64,000 nt of DNA from Pseudomonas fluorescens. Lineage in GTDB: Bacteria > Pseudomonadota > Gammaproteobacteria > Pseudomonadales > Pseudomonadaceae. Of this stretch, positions 44,131 to 53,920 are shown one piece after another (position 1 is the first letter of the stretch; each line of letters opens with the position of its first letter). The DNA is taken from positions 16,267-80,266 of the forward strand of contig NZ_CABVHQ010000028.1 of NCBI RefSeq assembly GCF_902497895.1, read 5' to 3'. The notes under the pieces are model-generated. The model was not told where the DNA came from, did not search any database, and was given only the letters and a program-made list of their open reading frames with translations. A program made the translations under genes and the position numbers.

Positions 44131-45411
44131 TTACAAGATGCTCAGCGGGTATTCGACGATCAGACGAGTGTCGTTGACGTCAGCGTTGTAATTAGCGTTC
44201 TGAACACCGTTAGCACGATAAGCGGAGAAACGGAAGCGGAACGAAAGATCCTTGGCCGGACCTTCCTGCAGTACATATTTGGTTTCGAAGTTGACTTCGG
44301 TTTCCTGACCTTCTTCGCCAGTACCCCAGTCGATGTTGTCACCTTTGACGTAACGGGTCATGAAGCTCAGGCCAGGAACGCCGTAGGATTTCATGTTCAG
44401 GTCGTAACGCGCCTGCCAGGAGCGCTCATCCTTGCTGTTAAAGTCGGAGATCTGGATGGAGTTGGCTAGGAAGATAGTACCGTTACCGTCTACGCCGTAG
44501 ACATAACCCGCATCGCCAGTGGCGCGTTGGTGAGCGACGGTGAACTTGTGCGCGCCCAGGCTGTAGGCTGCTGCAAGGCTCCAGATTTTGTTGTCGGCTT
44601 CGCCAGACAGTTCCCGGCCATCGCCTTCGGTGTTGTAGCCGTTGAAGTCGAAGTTCAGGGACTGGGTATCTGCGATCGGCAGGGTGTAGTTCAGGTTGAT
44701 GTATTGCTTCTTGAAGTGGTCTTCAACGTCGGAAGCAGCGATGGCGCCCAAGAAGTTGTCGGTGAACTGATAACTAGCGCCAGCAATGTTGGCCGAGGTC
44801 AAGCCTGTGCCGCCGTTGATGCTGTCACGGCCCATACCGGTTTGCGAGCTCAGGGCAGTGAAGCGACCAGCACTTAGTTCAAGGCCTTCGATTTCCTTGC
44901 TGGTGATCAAGGTGCCGGTAGCGACTTCAGGCAGCAAACGGCTGTCGTCAGTGGAGAAAACCGGGCTTGCAACAAACTGGTTGCCGTATTTCAGAACGGT
45001 GTCAGACAGGCGCAATTTTACAGCACCGCCAGCGCGGGACTGGTCTTTTTCCGGGTTGCCATCGCTGTCATTGGCGAACAAGCCGTTACCGCGATGACCC
45101 GAGCCGCCGTCAAGCTTGACGGTGCCGCCTGCGAATGCATCCACACCGAAGCCTACGGTGCCTTGGGTGAAGCCGGATTCGAAGGTGAGCAGTTCGCTCA
45201 GACCTGTGTCCTGACGGTAGCCGGCGGTTCCCGACGTTGGGTTGCTGGCGCCGTTCCTGAAATCGCGGTTCATGTACTCCATACGAGTCTTGGCGACCAG
45301 GCTGCTGTCTTCAACAAAGCCTTTGGATTCGCCTTGGGAGGACGCGATTGCGAACTGCGAGGTGCCTGCTGAAACAGCCAGTGCGATCATGCTCCACTTC
45401 ATCACGCGCAT
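44131..45411 (-). CDS. OprD-family outer-membrane porin
   Basis: Porin precursor of 426 residues. A signal peptide of about 23 residues ends ASSQG/E, followed by GFVEDSSLVAKTRMEYMNRDF, the usual opening of OprD-type 18-strand barrels. Alternating strands and turns run to the C-terminal LIVEYPLSIL. Family members take up amino acids, aromatic acids or other small carboxylates. The substrate is not readable here. The minus-strand leader has a hairpin built from GCCGCCC and GGGACGGC (45447-45476) and an A-rich stretch just before the ribosome-binding site, where Crc/Hfq control of porins often acts. Confidence 0.92.
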   Translation of the reverse strand: MRVMKWSMIALAVSAGTSQFAIASSQGESKGFVEDSSLVAKTRMEYMNRDFRNGASNPTSGTAGYRQDTGLSELLTFESGFTQGTVGFGVDAFAGGTVKLDGGSGHRGNGLFANDSDGNPEKDQSRAGGAVKLRLSDTVLKYGNQFVASPVFSTDDSRLLPEVATGTLITSKEIEGLELSAGRFTALSSQTGMGRDSINGGTGLTSANIAGASYQFTDNFLGAIAASDVEDHFKKQYINLNYTLPIADTQSLNFDFNGYNTEGDGRELSGEADNKIWSLAAAYSLGAHKFTVAHQRATGDAGYVYGVDGNGTIFLANSIQISDFNSKDERSWQARYDLNMKSYGVPGLSFMTRYVKGDNIDWGTGEEGQETEVNFETKYVLQEGPAKDLSFRFRFSAYRANGVQNANYNADVNDTRLIVEYPLSIL

Positions 45412-46334
45412 CGTGATTTGCTCCTTTGGTTTTTAGAAGAGTACTGCCGTCCCGCCTGTTTTATTATCCGGGCGGCTCTTTCTTTTTGTGTCGGCGCAAA
45501 CTTATATCACGCTGACAATGTTGGCGATACTTACGGATCTAACCTTTCAGCTTCTTTGCGAGCGTGTCGCAAAATGCTCGGTCCATGTCGCAAATCCACA
45601 GCCCCTTTGTAATCGGGACTGACAACTTCAGCGCTGTTTTCAAAGGATGGAGCATAGGTAAACGTGATCTATGTCCAGCATTGAAATCCCCATGGGCGAC
45701 CTTGCCGCTATTCTTATTTGTCTAAAGGTACCCACTTCCAGGGGCGACCTTCAAGACAGTGTGGGTGTGAATGCAACAAGCGTGCACAAACCCCGTTTCT
45801 GCTGCCTATTTTTTCTCATTCCGCGGATGAAGCTGCCAAAACCTCATAAAGCCGGGGTTTTAAGGCCGTTTTGTTTGGGCTTGACGCCAGATTTTTCCTG
45901 GGGTTGCCTGCTGAAAAATCCGGGTGACAATCAAAAACGTTACCGGTTCACACTCTCGGTGAGTAAACGGCGGATGGTCGCCGCACTCAGAGTAGACGTA
46001 CTGTACGTTTTTGGTGCAAAACTTTTGCCCGGCTGTGCGAAATTCACCCAGGGCGGCTGACCCGGTAACACCTTGACCCTGCATGGGAGGGGCGTTTGCG
46101 GGGTGGAGTAGGCGAGCGCGAGGGTTGAAGGGTTCGGTTCGGGGAGAAATGGTCCATGTTGGGGCGTCCTTGTGCCGGGTGTGTCGTCTTCCTTGTTCGG
46201 CCGTTGCCAACAAAACATCACCCACCGGTGAAGCGATTGCCATTCGCAGGTATGCTGGTGCTCTGTCGCTTGGCGGGCAGCTGATCAAGCTGGCGCCTGG
46301 CTGAAATCCGATGAGCTGAGCGGGAGTGCGCACG
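45412..46334. other. 923-base gap between porin and HIT genes
   Basis: I find no convincing gene. Frames at 45671-46060 (+) and 45860-46333 (-) lack family features and good starts. The gap holds the porin leader hairpin (45447-45476), an inverted repeat GATTTTTC/GAAAAATC (45890-45920), and AAACCCCG (45788) complementary to CGGGGTTT (45853). Long non-coding gaps of this sort may hide a small RNA or a distant promoter. Confidence 0.5.
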
Positions 46335-46760
46335 GTGTTCGATTTAGATCCACGGCTTCAACAAGACACGCTACCGATTGGGGATTTCTCCTTGTGCCGG
46401 TTGTTGTTGTCCAATGATTCGAATTACCCCTGGTTCATTCTGGTACCGCGTCGCGAGGATGTCAGTGAGTTGTTTCAGTTAGATGTCGCTGATCAACAGC
46501 AGTTGTGGCAGGAAACTACAGCCCTGGCAGAAATGCTCAAGGACTCGTTCGACGCTGACAAGTTGAATGTGGCGACCCTGGGTAACGTGGTCAGCCAACT
46601 GCACATGCATGTCATCGTGCGCAAACGTGAAGATGCGGCATGGCCGGCGCCGGTCTGGGGGAAACATCCGGCAAAGCCTTATAGTGCGGAGCAGGTGGCG
46701 ATTATTCGCGAGCGATTGCGGCTGGTGTTGACCGAAGGTTTTACCTTCCTGGAGGGCTGA
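46335..46760 (+). CDS. HIT-superfamily protein
   Basis: Protein of 141 residues of the histidine-triad superfamily, nucleotide-binding hydrolases or transferases. The triad region reads SQLHMHVIVR, so the first His of the usual H-x-H-x-H is Gln, and the central catalytic His is kept. The GTG at 46335 has GGGAG eight bases upstream and gives MFDLDPRLQQD. The GTG three codons earlier is less well placed. It lies 3 bases before slyX and is surely cotranscribed with it. Confidence 0.85.
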   Translation: MFDLDPRLQQDTLPIGDFSLCRLLLSNDSNYPWFILVPRREDVSELFQLDVADQQQLWQETTALAEMLKDSFDADKLNVATLGNVVSQLHMHVIVRKREDAAWPAPVWGKHPAKPYSAEQVAIIRERLRLVLTEGFTFLEG

Positions 46761-46763
46761 ATC

Positions 46764-46970
46764 ATGAGTCTGGAAGAGCGTGTTACTGAACTTGAAAGCC
46801 GTCTGACGTTTCAGGATGACACCATTCAAGCATTGAACGATGTGCTGGTGGCGCAACAGCGGGTAGTCGACCGTCTGCAACTGCAGATGGCGGCGCTGCT
46901 CAAGCGTCAGGAAGAAATGCTCGGCCAGTTCGAGTCCGTCGAGGAAGAGGCTCCACCGCCACATTATTGA
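46764..46970 (+). CDS. slyX: SlyX family protein
   Basis: Small coiled-coil protein of 68 residues (LEERVTELESRLTFQDDTIQ, ending EEAPPPHY, the typical SlyX tail). Function unknown. The gene lies right after the HIT gene and before a strong terminator. Confidence 0.9.
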   Translation: MSLEERVTELESRLTFQDDTIQALNDVLVAQQRVVDRLQLQMAALLKRQEEMLGQFESVEEEAPPPHY

Positions 46971-47000
46971 TTGCGGTCGAATCACTCAATATTCAGCAAT

Positions 47001-47038
47001 AAAAAACCGCGAGCAGCCTGGCTGCATCGCGGTTTTTT
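47001..47038. terminator. Bidirectional terminator between slyX and the cold-shock gene
   Basis: Long stem AAAACCGCGAGCAGC/GCTGCATCGCGGTTTT with one mismatch, framed by A6 and T6. Confidence 0.9.
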
Positions 47039-47048
47039 AATGGCGTAA

Positions 47049-47651
47049 TCAGCGGCGCGGTAAAGCCGCGATCACATCTTCGGCTTGCAGGCCTTTATCC
47101 CGGTTCATCACGGAGAACTCCACGCGCTGGCCTTCGACCAGAACGCGGTGCCCTTCACCCCGGATAGCGCGGAAGTGCACGAAAATATCATCACCGGAAT
47201 CGCGGGAAATAAAACCGAAGCCTTTAGAGGTGTTGAACCACTTGACGGTACCGGTATCGCGATTGGTCATGTCGTAGCTGGGTGAAGCGACAGCTGGCGA
47301 AGACGTGTAGAAGCTGATGGCCAGGTGCAGGAGGACGGCGATCAGGGCAGTCACCAGACTGACCAGAATGGCCGGTTGGCCGCCAATGACTGGCAGTGGA
47401 GCGAGCAGCGTGAGGATTTGCAGGACGACGGCCAGCACCAGCAGAGCACTGACCAGATTTTGCAGCTGGTGACGCGGCCCTTTGTTCCAGTAGGGGATAA
47501 CCGGAGCGAGGGTCAGGTTGAGCAGGCCGAAAAACGCCAGGTACAGCGCATCGGGTTGTTGCAGGTAAGGTAGCGCTTCGGATCGCAGGCTAGGGATAAA
47601 GGACAGCAGCAGGGCTGCGGCGCCCGTTAGCAGATGGACGATTTTCAACAT
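47049..47651 (-). CDS. Cold-shock-domain protein with N-terminal membrane helices
   Basis: Protein of 200 residues. The first 125 hold about four hydrophobic segments (IVHLLTGAAALLLSF, ALYLAFFGLLNLTLAPVI, NLVSALLVLAVVLQILTLLA, AILVSLVTALIAVLLHLAI). Residues 130-200 are a complete cold-shock domain with TGTVKWFNTSKGFGFI (RNP1) and DDIFVHF (RNP2), which binds single-stranded RNA or DNA. The product should hold a nucleic-acid-binding domain at the inner membrane. Frameshifts are not involved, since one ATG opens the whole frame. Such fusions occur in pseudomonads, but I know of no role for them. Confidence 0.88.
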   Translation of the reverse strand: MLKIVHLLTGAAALLLSFIPSLRSEALPYLQQPDALYLAFFGLLNLTLAPVIPYWNKGPRHQLQNLVSALLVLAVVLQILTLLAPLPVIGGQPAILVSLVTALIAVLLHLAISFYTSSPAVASPSYDMTNRDTGTVKWFNTSKGFGFISRDSGDDIFVHFRAIRGEGHRVLVEGQRVEFSVMNRDKGLQAEDVIAALPRR

Positions 47652-48079
47652 TTTAATTAACTCACGTTAAGACAGATCACCAGGAAGAGCTGATTGCGCA
47701 CGGTTCGCTTCTGAACAATAAGAGGCGCTGGACACGTACGCGGTATCAGCCTATGCGCTGCGCCCGGAAAAATAGGCGACATCGACACACCCCCTATTTA
47801 ACAGCAAAGCCCAGCCCTTCTCAAATCGAGCGCTGCCGCGAGCTGTGCCGGTTTACCGCCGGGTAGAAGAATCAGGCTGGCATGGGGCTTGCAAAGCCGC
47901 GTTCCAGACGGTTTCCCGGCTTTCGAATGGCCTGCGGGGTTTTTTAGCGCGACCGAGCCCGAGGGGGCTCCCGACAGACGGTGATCGAAGGACGGATCTG
48001 TCGCGAGGGCCAATGGGATACGAGGGTAGAGTGGTCCTGCACCTGCTGGGTGAACTCCACCACATAAAAGGGGATAAAC
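47652..48079. other. Divergent gap between the cold-shock and Dps-like genes
   Basis: About 430 bases expected to hold two outward promoters. Frames at 47845 (+) and 47853 (-) overlap each other and look like chance. I see no repeat, RNA gene or clear box. Confidence 0.5.
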
Positions 48080-48553
48080 ATGGCAATCGATATCGGCATC
48101 AGCGAAGAAGATCGCAAGTCGATCGTGGACGGACTTTCACGTCTGCTATCGGATACTTATGTGCTTTATCTGAAAACCCATAACTTTCATTGGAACGTGA
48201 CGGGCCCTATGTTTCGCACGCTGCACTTAATGTTCGAGGAGCAGTACAATGAATTGGCATTGGCGGTTGATTTGATTGCCGAACGAATTCGGGCTCTCGG
48301 TTTTCCGGCGCCGGGGGCTTATTCCGTTTATGCGCGACTTTCCTCCATCAAAGAAGAAGAAGGCGTGCCCGGCGCTGAAGATATGATCAGGCAGCTCGTT
48401 CAAGGGCAAGAGGCGGTAACGCGAACGGCGCGCGGTATTTTTCCGTTACTTGATAAAGTCAGCGATGAGCCGACGGCGGATCTGCTGACTCAGCGGATGC
48501 AAGTTCATGAAAAAACCGCCTGGATGTTGCGTTCGCTGCTCGACGATAAATGA
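48080..48553 (+). CDS. Dps-like ferritin
   Basis: Protein of 157 residues of the Dps family, which forms a 12-subunit shell, oxidises and stores iron and may bind DNA under stress. The ferroxidase site at the dimer interface is visible: KTHNFHWNVTGPMFRTLHLMFEEQYNEL gives His, His, Asp/Glu in the expected spacing. The basic N-terminal tail typical of DNA-binding Dps is short, so DNA binding is uncertain. Its ATG has AAGGGGAT upstream. Confidence 0.88.
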   Translation: MAIDIGISEEDRKSIVDGLSRLLSDTYVLYLKTHNFHWNVTGPMFRTLHLMFEEQYNELALAVDLIAERIRALGFPAPGAYSVYARLSSIKEEEGVPGAEDMIRQLVQGQEAVTRTARGIFPLLDKVSDEPTADLLTQRMQVHEKTAWMLRSLLDDK

Positions 48554-48569
48554 CCCTGAGGCACGACTA

Positions 48570-48719
48570 CCGTAGCAGCTGCCGAGCCTGCGAGGCTGCG
48601 TCCGAGGACGAAGTCCTCGCAAAGCCTGTGCTCGCGGTTTACCTGAAAAAAGCGTGTTGCCTGATTTTACGACCGCTTCGCGGCCGGACGCAGCCTCGCA
48701 GGCTCGGCAGCTGCTACGG
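48570..48719. repeat. REP pair with 35-bp perfect inverted arms
   Basis: Arms at 48570-48604 and 48685-48719 are perfect inverse copies and contain GCTGCCGAGCCTGCGAGGC. They enclose 80 bases. After it, 48720-48968 is AT-rich and shows nothing but the leader of the next gene. Confidence 0.9.
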
Positions 48720-48968
48720 CTAAGCTCTACGCCGTATTTCAATGTTGTGTAGATACCTATGCTCAAGTAATAGGGAGTTGGTTAGATAATTGACTATGTT
48801 TGGTTTTTGAGTTCAGGGCGGCGATATAAGTCGCTCTACTGTTGTTGGCTTCTCCTACGGTTATGGTCATAAAGTCGTCTGGCTATAAATATCTGTTTAA
48901 GCTTTTATAAGGATAATAGATTGTTGCTGGTTTTATGAAGCAAGACATGACAAAGGAGTGTCGATGAC

Positions 48969-49322
48969 ATGGCTCGAGGTATAGGTAGGGGAGTGAGAGA
49001 GATCGCTCAGTTTCAAAATGTAAAAGAGGATCCGTTTGTTCGGGAGTTCAATATGGGGTTGGCCCGGCCCCTTTCCAGGTCAATCCGTTTGAATGGTTTT
49101 TCCACCTGTCTGCGACTGGAACAGATCTATTGGGATATCCTGGCAGAAATAGCCAGGATCAATTGCTGTTCGGTCAGTGCACTGCTGTCCTATGTCGATA
49201 GAGAGGTGCATCTACGGCATGGTGGAGTCAAGAATTTCAGCGGGCTGGTCAGGGTCGTGTGCGTCGTGCATAGCTTGAAAAAGGGGGCTCGTCTGGTGGG
49301 TGCGGGTTCCGGTGTCGGTTGA
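48969..49322 (+). CDS. Ribbon-helix-helix domain protein
   Basis: Protein of 117 residues. From about residue 33 (LSRSIRLNGFSTCLRLEQIYWDILAEIARI) it resembles the RHH_4 family of short ribbon-helix-helix DNA-binding proteins, in which a beta strand (SIRL) and two helices form the dimer. AAGGAG lies about ten bases before the ATG. An internal ATG at codon 29 would also give the full domain. It stands alone after an AT-rich leader with no toxin gene beside it, so it is more likely a transcription regulator than an antitoxin. Confidence 0.7.
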   Translation: MARGIGRGVREIAQFQNVKEDPFVREFNMGLARPLSRSIRLNGFSTCLRLEQIYWDILAEIARINCCSVSALLSYVDREVHLRHGGVKNFSGLVRVVCVVHSLKKGARLVGAGSGVG

Positions 49323-49487
49323 GCGGATGCCTGCGAGCAGGGCGGGTCCGTGCCGGTATCGTGAGGATCAACCCCGAGTCGGTGCAGTCTTACGGCTGCA
49401 CAGGCTCGATTTACCAGATATAATCCCGCGCTTTGCTGCGCAGCCTGGTGCTCGCGCGCGCGTAATCTGATCGCCGAGACAATCCCC

Positions 49488-49709
49488 ATGCCGATGTACG
49501 ATTATCAATGTGCTTCCTGTGGTCATCAGTTGGAAGCCATTCAAAAGATCAGCGCTGCGCCGCTGGTCGACTGCCCTGCCTGCCAGGCACCCGAGCTCAA
49601 GAAGATGTTGTCCATGCCCGGCTTCCGCCTCAGCGGCAGCGGCTGGTACGAGACCGACTTCAAGACCGGCTCGAAGAAGAATCTGGCTGGCGGCGACAAA
49701 GCTGACTGA
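49488..49709 (+). CDS. FmdB-type zinc ribbon protein
   Basis: Small protein of 73 residues with two Cys pairs (CASCG and CPACQ) forming a putative zinc ribbon, followed by a flexible tail. FmdB-type proteins are small putative regulators. In pseudomonads this gene sits before aspS, as here. It starts PMYDYQCASCGHQLE, typical of the family. Confidence 0.88.
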   Translation: MPMYDYQCASCGHQLEAIQKISAAPLVDCPACQAPELKKMLSMPGFRLSGSGWYETDFKTGSKKNLAGGDKAD

Positions 49710-49806
49710 GTTGAACGACACGCGCGAGCTCTTGCACTCCCGGCAGGTACCTGCGGTGCGGCAAGACCTCCACCGAATTTCGAATTAAGAGAAGCGAACC
49801 ACCATC

Positions 49807-51582
<1,776 letters not shown>

Positions 51583-51591
51583 GATTGACCC

Positions 51592-51677
51592 AAGGCGCAT
51601 CCGCGGATGCGCCTTCTCTATATAGAACCGATGCGCCTTCTCTATATAGAGCGCGTCGAGATTAGAGCGCGTCGAGA
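51592..51677 (+). terminator. Terminator of aspS with two tandem duplications
   Basis: A perfect palindrome AAGGCGCATCC-GC-GGATGCGCCTT (51592-51615) follows aspS. A 21-bp part of it with its tail (51606-51626) is repeated 24 bases on (51630-51650). A second pair of 14-bp direct repeats AGAGCGCGTCGAGA follows at 51648-51661 and 51664-51677, ending in AATTTTT. Confidence 0.75.
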
Positions 51678-51743
51678 ATTTTTCTTGCTCGCCAGCGCAC
51701 ACCGCACGGCGGGCAATGTTTCAAAGAGAGTCTGGAGCAAGAT

Positions 51744-52490
51744 ATGGCAGGTCATTCCAAGTGGGCGAACATCAAGCACCGCAAAGAACGTCAGGACGCC
51801 AAGAAGGGCAAGATTTTCACCAAATGGATTCGTGAACTGACCGTTGCTGCCCGTCAGGGCGGTGCTGATCCAGGTTCCAACCCGCGTCTGCGCCTGGCAC
51901 TGGACAAGGCGCTGGGTGCGAACATGAGTCGCGACATCATCGATCGCGCGGTTGCCCGTGGTGCCGGTGCGGCCGAGACCGACGATATGGTCGAGCTGAC
52001 CTATGAAGGCTATGGCCCGGGCGGCGTGGCAGTCATGGTCGAATGCATGACCGACAACCGCAATCGCACCGCGGCTGCTGTGCGCCATGCGTTCAGTAAG
52101 TGCGGCGGCAACCTCGGTACCGACGGTTCGGTGGCTTACCTGTTCGAGCGCAAGGGGCAGATTTCCTTCGCTCCAGGCGTCGACGAAGACTCACTAATTG
52201 AAGCGTCCATGGAAGCAGACGCCGATGACATCGTGACCAATGAGGACGGTTCCATCGATGTCTTTACTTCGTTCGCCGGCTTTTATGCCGTGCGTAACGC
52301 GCTGGAGGCGGCGGGTTTCAATGCGATTGACGCTGAAATCGTCATGTTGCCGACCACCAGTGCCGAACTGGATCTGGACGGTGCCGAGAAGGTGCTCAAG
52401 CTGATCGACATGCTGGAAGACCTGGACGACGTGCAGAACGTCTACTCCAACGCGGATATTCCGGAGTCGGTGGCAGAGCAGCTTGGCTGA
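51744..52490 (+). CDS. yebC: YebC/PmpR-family protein
   Basis: Protein of 248 residues with the family opening AGHSKWANIKHRKERQDAKK and three domains. YebC-family members act as regulators (PmpR represses the Pseudomonas quinolone system) and, more recently, as ribosome-associated factors helping translation of proline stretches. The gene comes before ruvC, as in most proteobacteria. Confidence 0.95.
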   Translation: MAGHSKWANIKHRKERQDAKKGKIFTKWIRELTVAARQGGADPGSNPRLRLALDKALGANMSRDIIDRAVARGAGAAETDDMVELTYEGYGPGGVAVMVECMTDNRNRTAAAVRHAFSKCGGNLGTDGSVAYLFERKGQISFAPGVDEDSLIEASMEADADDIVTNEDGSIDVFTSFAGFYAVRNALEAAGFNAIDAEIVMLPTTSAELDLDGAEKVLKLIDMLEDLDDVQNVYSNADIPESVAEQLG

Positions 52491-52498
52491 TGCCCCCA

Positions 52499-52573
52499 AA
52501 GATCGCAGCCTTCGGCAGCTCCTACGGTTTACGCTGTACATGTAGGAGCTGGCGAAGCCTGCGATCTTTTGAT
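52499..52573. repeat. REP pair between yebC and ruvC
   Basis: Inverted arms AAAGATCGCAGCCTTCGGC and its inverse with a short loop. A REP remnant (GTCCGAACGCGGCCCGAACC) lies at 52599-52618. Confidence 0.85.
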
Positions 52574-52668
52574 TTTCAGCTTTTCATTTTAAAGATCGTC
52601 CGAACGCGGCCCGAACCAACTCCTACACGGTTACCCTCAGGCAACCGCATTCTCTTTCTGCAGGCGTT

Positions 52669-53193
52669 ATGACTCTTATTCTTGGTATCGATCCCGGTTC
52701 GCGCATCACCGGGTATGGCGTGGTTCGCGATACCGGTCGTGGCTGCGTGTACGTCGCCTCGGGATGTATTCGCACCGGCAGCGGCGAGCTGCATGAGCGC
52801 CTGCAAATCGTCTATCGCGGAGTGCGCGAGGTGATCCAGACCTACGGGCCGGTGACCATGGGCATCGAAAAGGTCTTCATGGCCCGCAACGCCGACTCGG
52901 CCCTCAAGCTCGGCCAGGCCCGCGGTGCCGCCATTGTGGCCGGCGCTGAGGAAAGCCTGGAAATCGCTGAATACACCGCGACCCAGGTCAAGCAAGCGGT
53001 GACCGGGACCGGCGCGGCGAATAAGGAACAAGTGCAGATGATGGTCATGCATATGTTGAAGCTGACCAGCAAGCCGCAAATCGATGCCTCGGACGCCCTG
53101 GCCATTGCCATTTGTCATGCTCACACCCGTTCCAGTCTGTTGCCCCATGGTCTGGGCGCGGCACGCAGTCGTGGCGGGCGCCTGCGTCTCTGA
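52669..53193 (+). CDS. ruvC: Holliday-junction resolvase RuvC
   Basis: Endonuclease of 174 residues that cuts Holliday junctions with RuvAB. Acidic catalytic residues are visible: Asp in ILGIDPGSRITGYG, Glu in MGIEKVFMARN, and the pair in IDASDALAIAICHAH. First gene of ruvCAB. Confidence 0.96.
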   Translation: MTLILGIDPGSRITGYGVVRDTGRGCVYVASGCIRTGSGELHERLQIVYRGVREVIQTYGPVTMGIEKVFMARNADSALKLGQARGAAIVAGAEESLEIAEYTATQVKQAVTGTGAANKEQVQMMVMHMLKLTSKPQIDASDALAIAICHAHTRSSLLPHGLGAARSRGGRLRL

Positions 53194-53308
53194 TAGCATC
53201 AGCAGTCATTTTTATGGAATGAGGGATTTTCGCCTGTGTTGTCGGCGCATCGCCCTTGCTCTATCGGTCGTCAGCCATTGATCTGGCCAACGCTTAAGGA
53301 TCTGAAAC

Positions 53309-53920
53309 GTGATTGGACGCTTGCGCGGCACCCTGGCTGAAAAACAGCCGCCGCACCTGATTCTTGATGTAAATGGTCTGGGATATGAACTGGAAGTGCC
53401 CATGACCACCCTTTATCGTCTGCCGTCGGTCGGTGAGCCGATTACCTTGCACACCCATTTGGTCGTACGCGAGGATGCCCAGTTACTCTATGGCTTCATT
53501 GGCAAGCGCGAGCGGGATTTTTTTCGTGAGCTGATCCGCCTCAACGGTGTTGGGCCGAAGCTGGCGCTGGCGTTGATGTCCAGTCTGGAAGTCGATGAGT
53601 TGGTGCGCTGCGTTTCGGCGCAGGACACCTCGGCGTTGACCAAGGTCCCGGGGGTCGGCAAGAAGACTGCCGAGCGGCTGTTGGTGGAGCTCAAGGACCG
53701 CTTCAAAGCCTGGGAAGTCGTGCCGAGCATGTTCGCCCTGGTGCCGAACCAGTCTGATGCGCCGGCTTCCCTGGTGGCCAGCCCCGAAAGCGATGCCGTC
53801 AGTGCGCTGATCTCCCTGGGCTACAAGCCGCAGGAAGCCAGTAAGGCAGTTTCCGCCATCAAGGAAAAAGGTTTGAGCAGTGAAGACATGATTCGCCGCG
53901 CCCTGAAGGGAATGATTTAA
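53309..53920 (+). CDS. ruvA: Holliday-junction DNA helicase subunit RuvA
   Basis: Junction-binding protein of 203 residues with a GTG start. Domain I (MIGRLRGTLAEKQPPHLILDV) is an OB fold. Domain II has two helix-hairpin-helix motifs (LNGVGPKLALALM and VPGVGKKTAERLL). The C-terminal domain III (LGYKPQEASKAVSAI) contacts RuvB. It ends directly before ruvB. Confidence 0.96.
   Translation: MIGRLRGTLAEKQPPHLILDVNGLGYELEVPMTTLYRLPSVGEPITLHTHLVVREDAQLLYGFIGKRERDFFRELIRLNGVGPKLALALMSSLEVDELVRCVSAQDTSALTKVPGVGKKTAERLLVELKDRFKAWEVVPSMFALVPNQSDAPASLVASPESDAVSALISLGYKPQEASKAVSAIKEKGLSSEDMIRRALKGMI

Noticed and set aside
45671..46060. 129-codon rightward frame in the porin-HIT gap
   Set aside because: No good start signal, no recognisable domain, and it overlaps a leftward frame of similar length.
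47845..48183. Frames in the gap before the Dps-like gene
   Set aside because: They overlap each other and the real start of the Dps-like gene, and show no coding features.
48969..49322. Ribbon-helix-helix protein as an antitoxin
   Set aside because: No short partner gene overlaps or adjoins it on the same strand. The next gene is an FmdB zinc ribbon linked to aspS.
52520..52560. Possible LexA box before ruvC (CTGTACATGTAG)
   Set aside because: It lies in a REP loop and lacks the CTG-N10-CAG symmetry.
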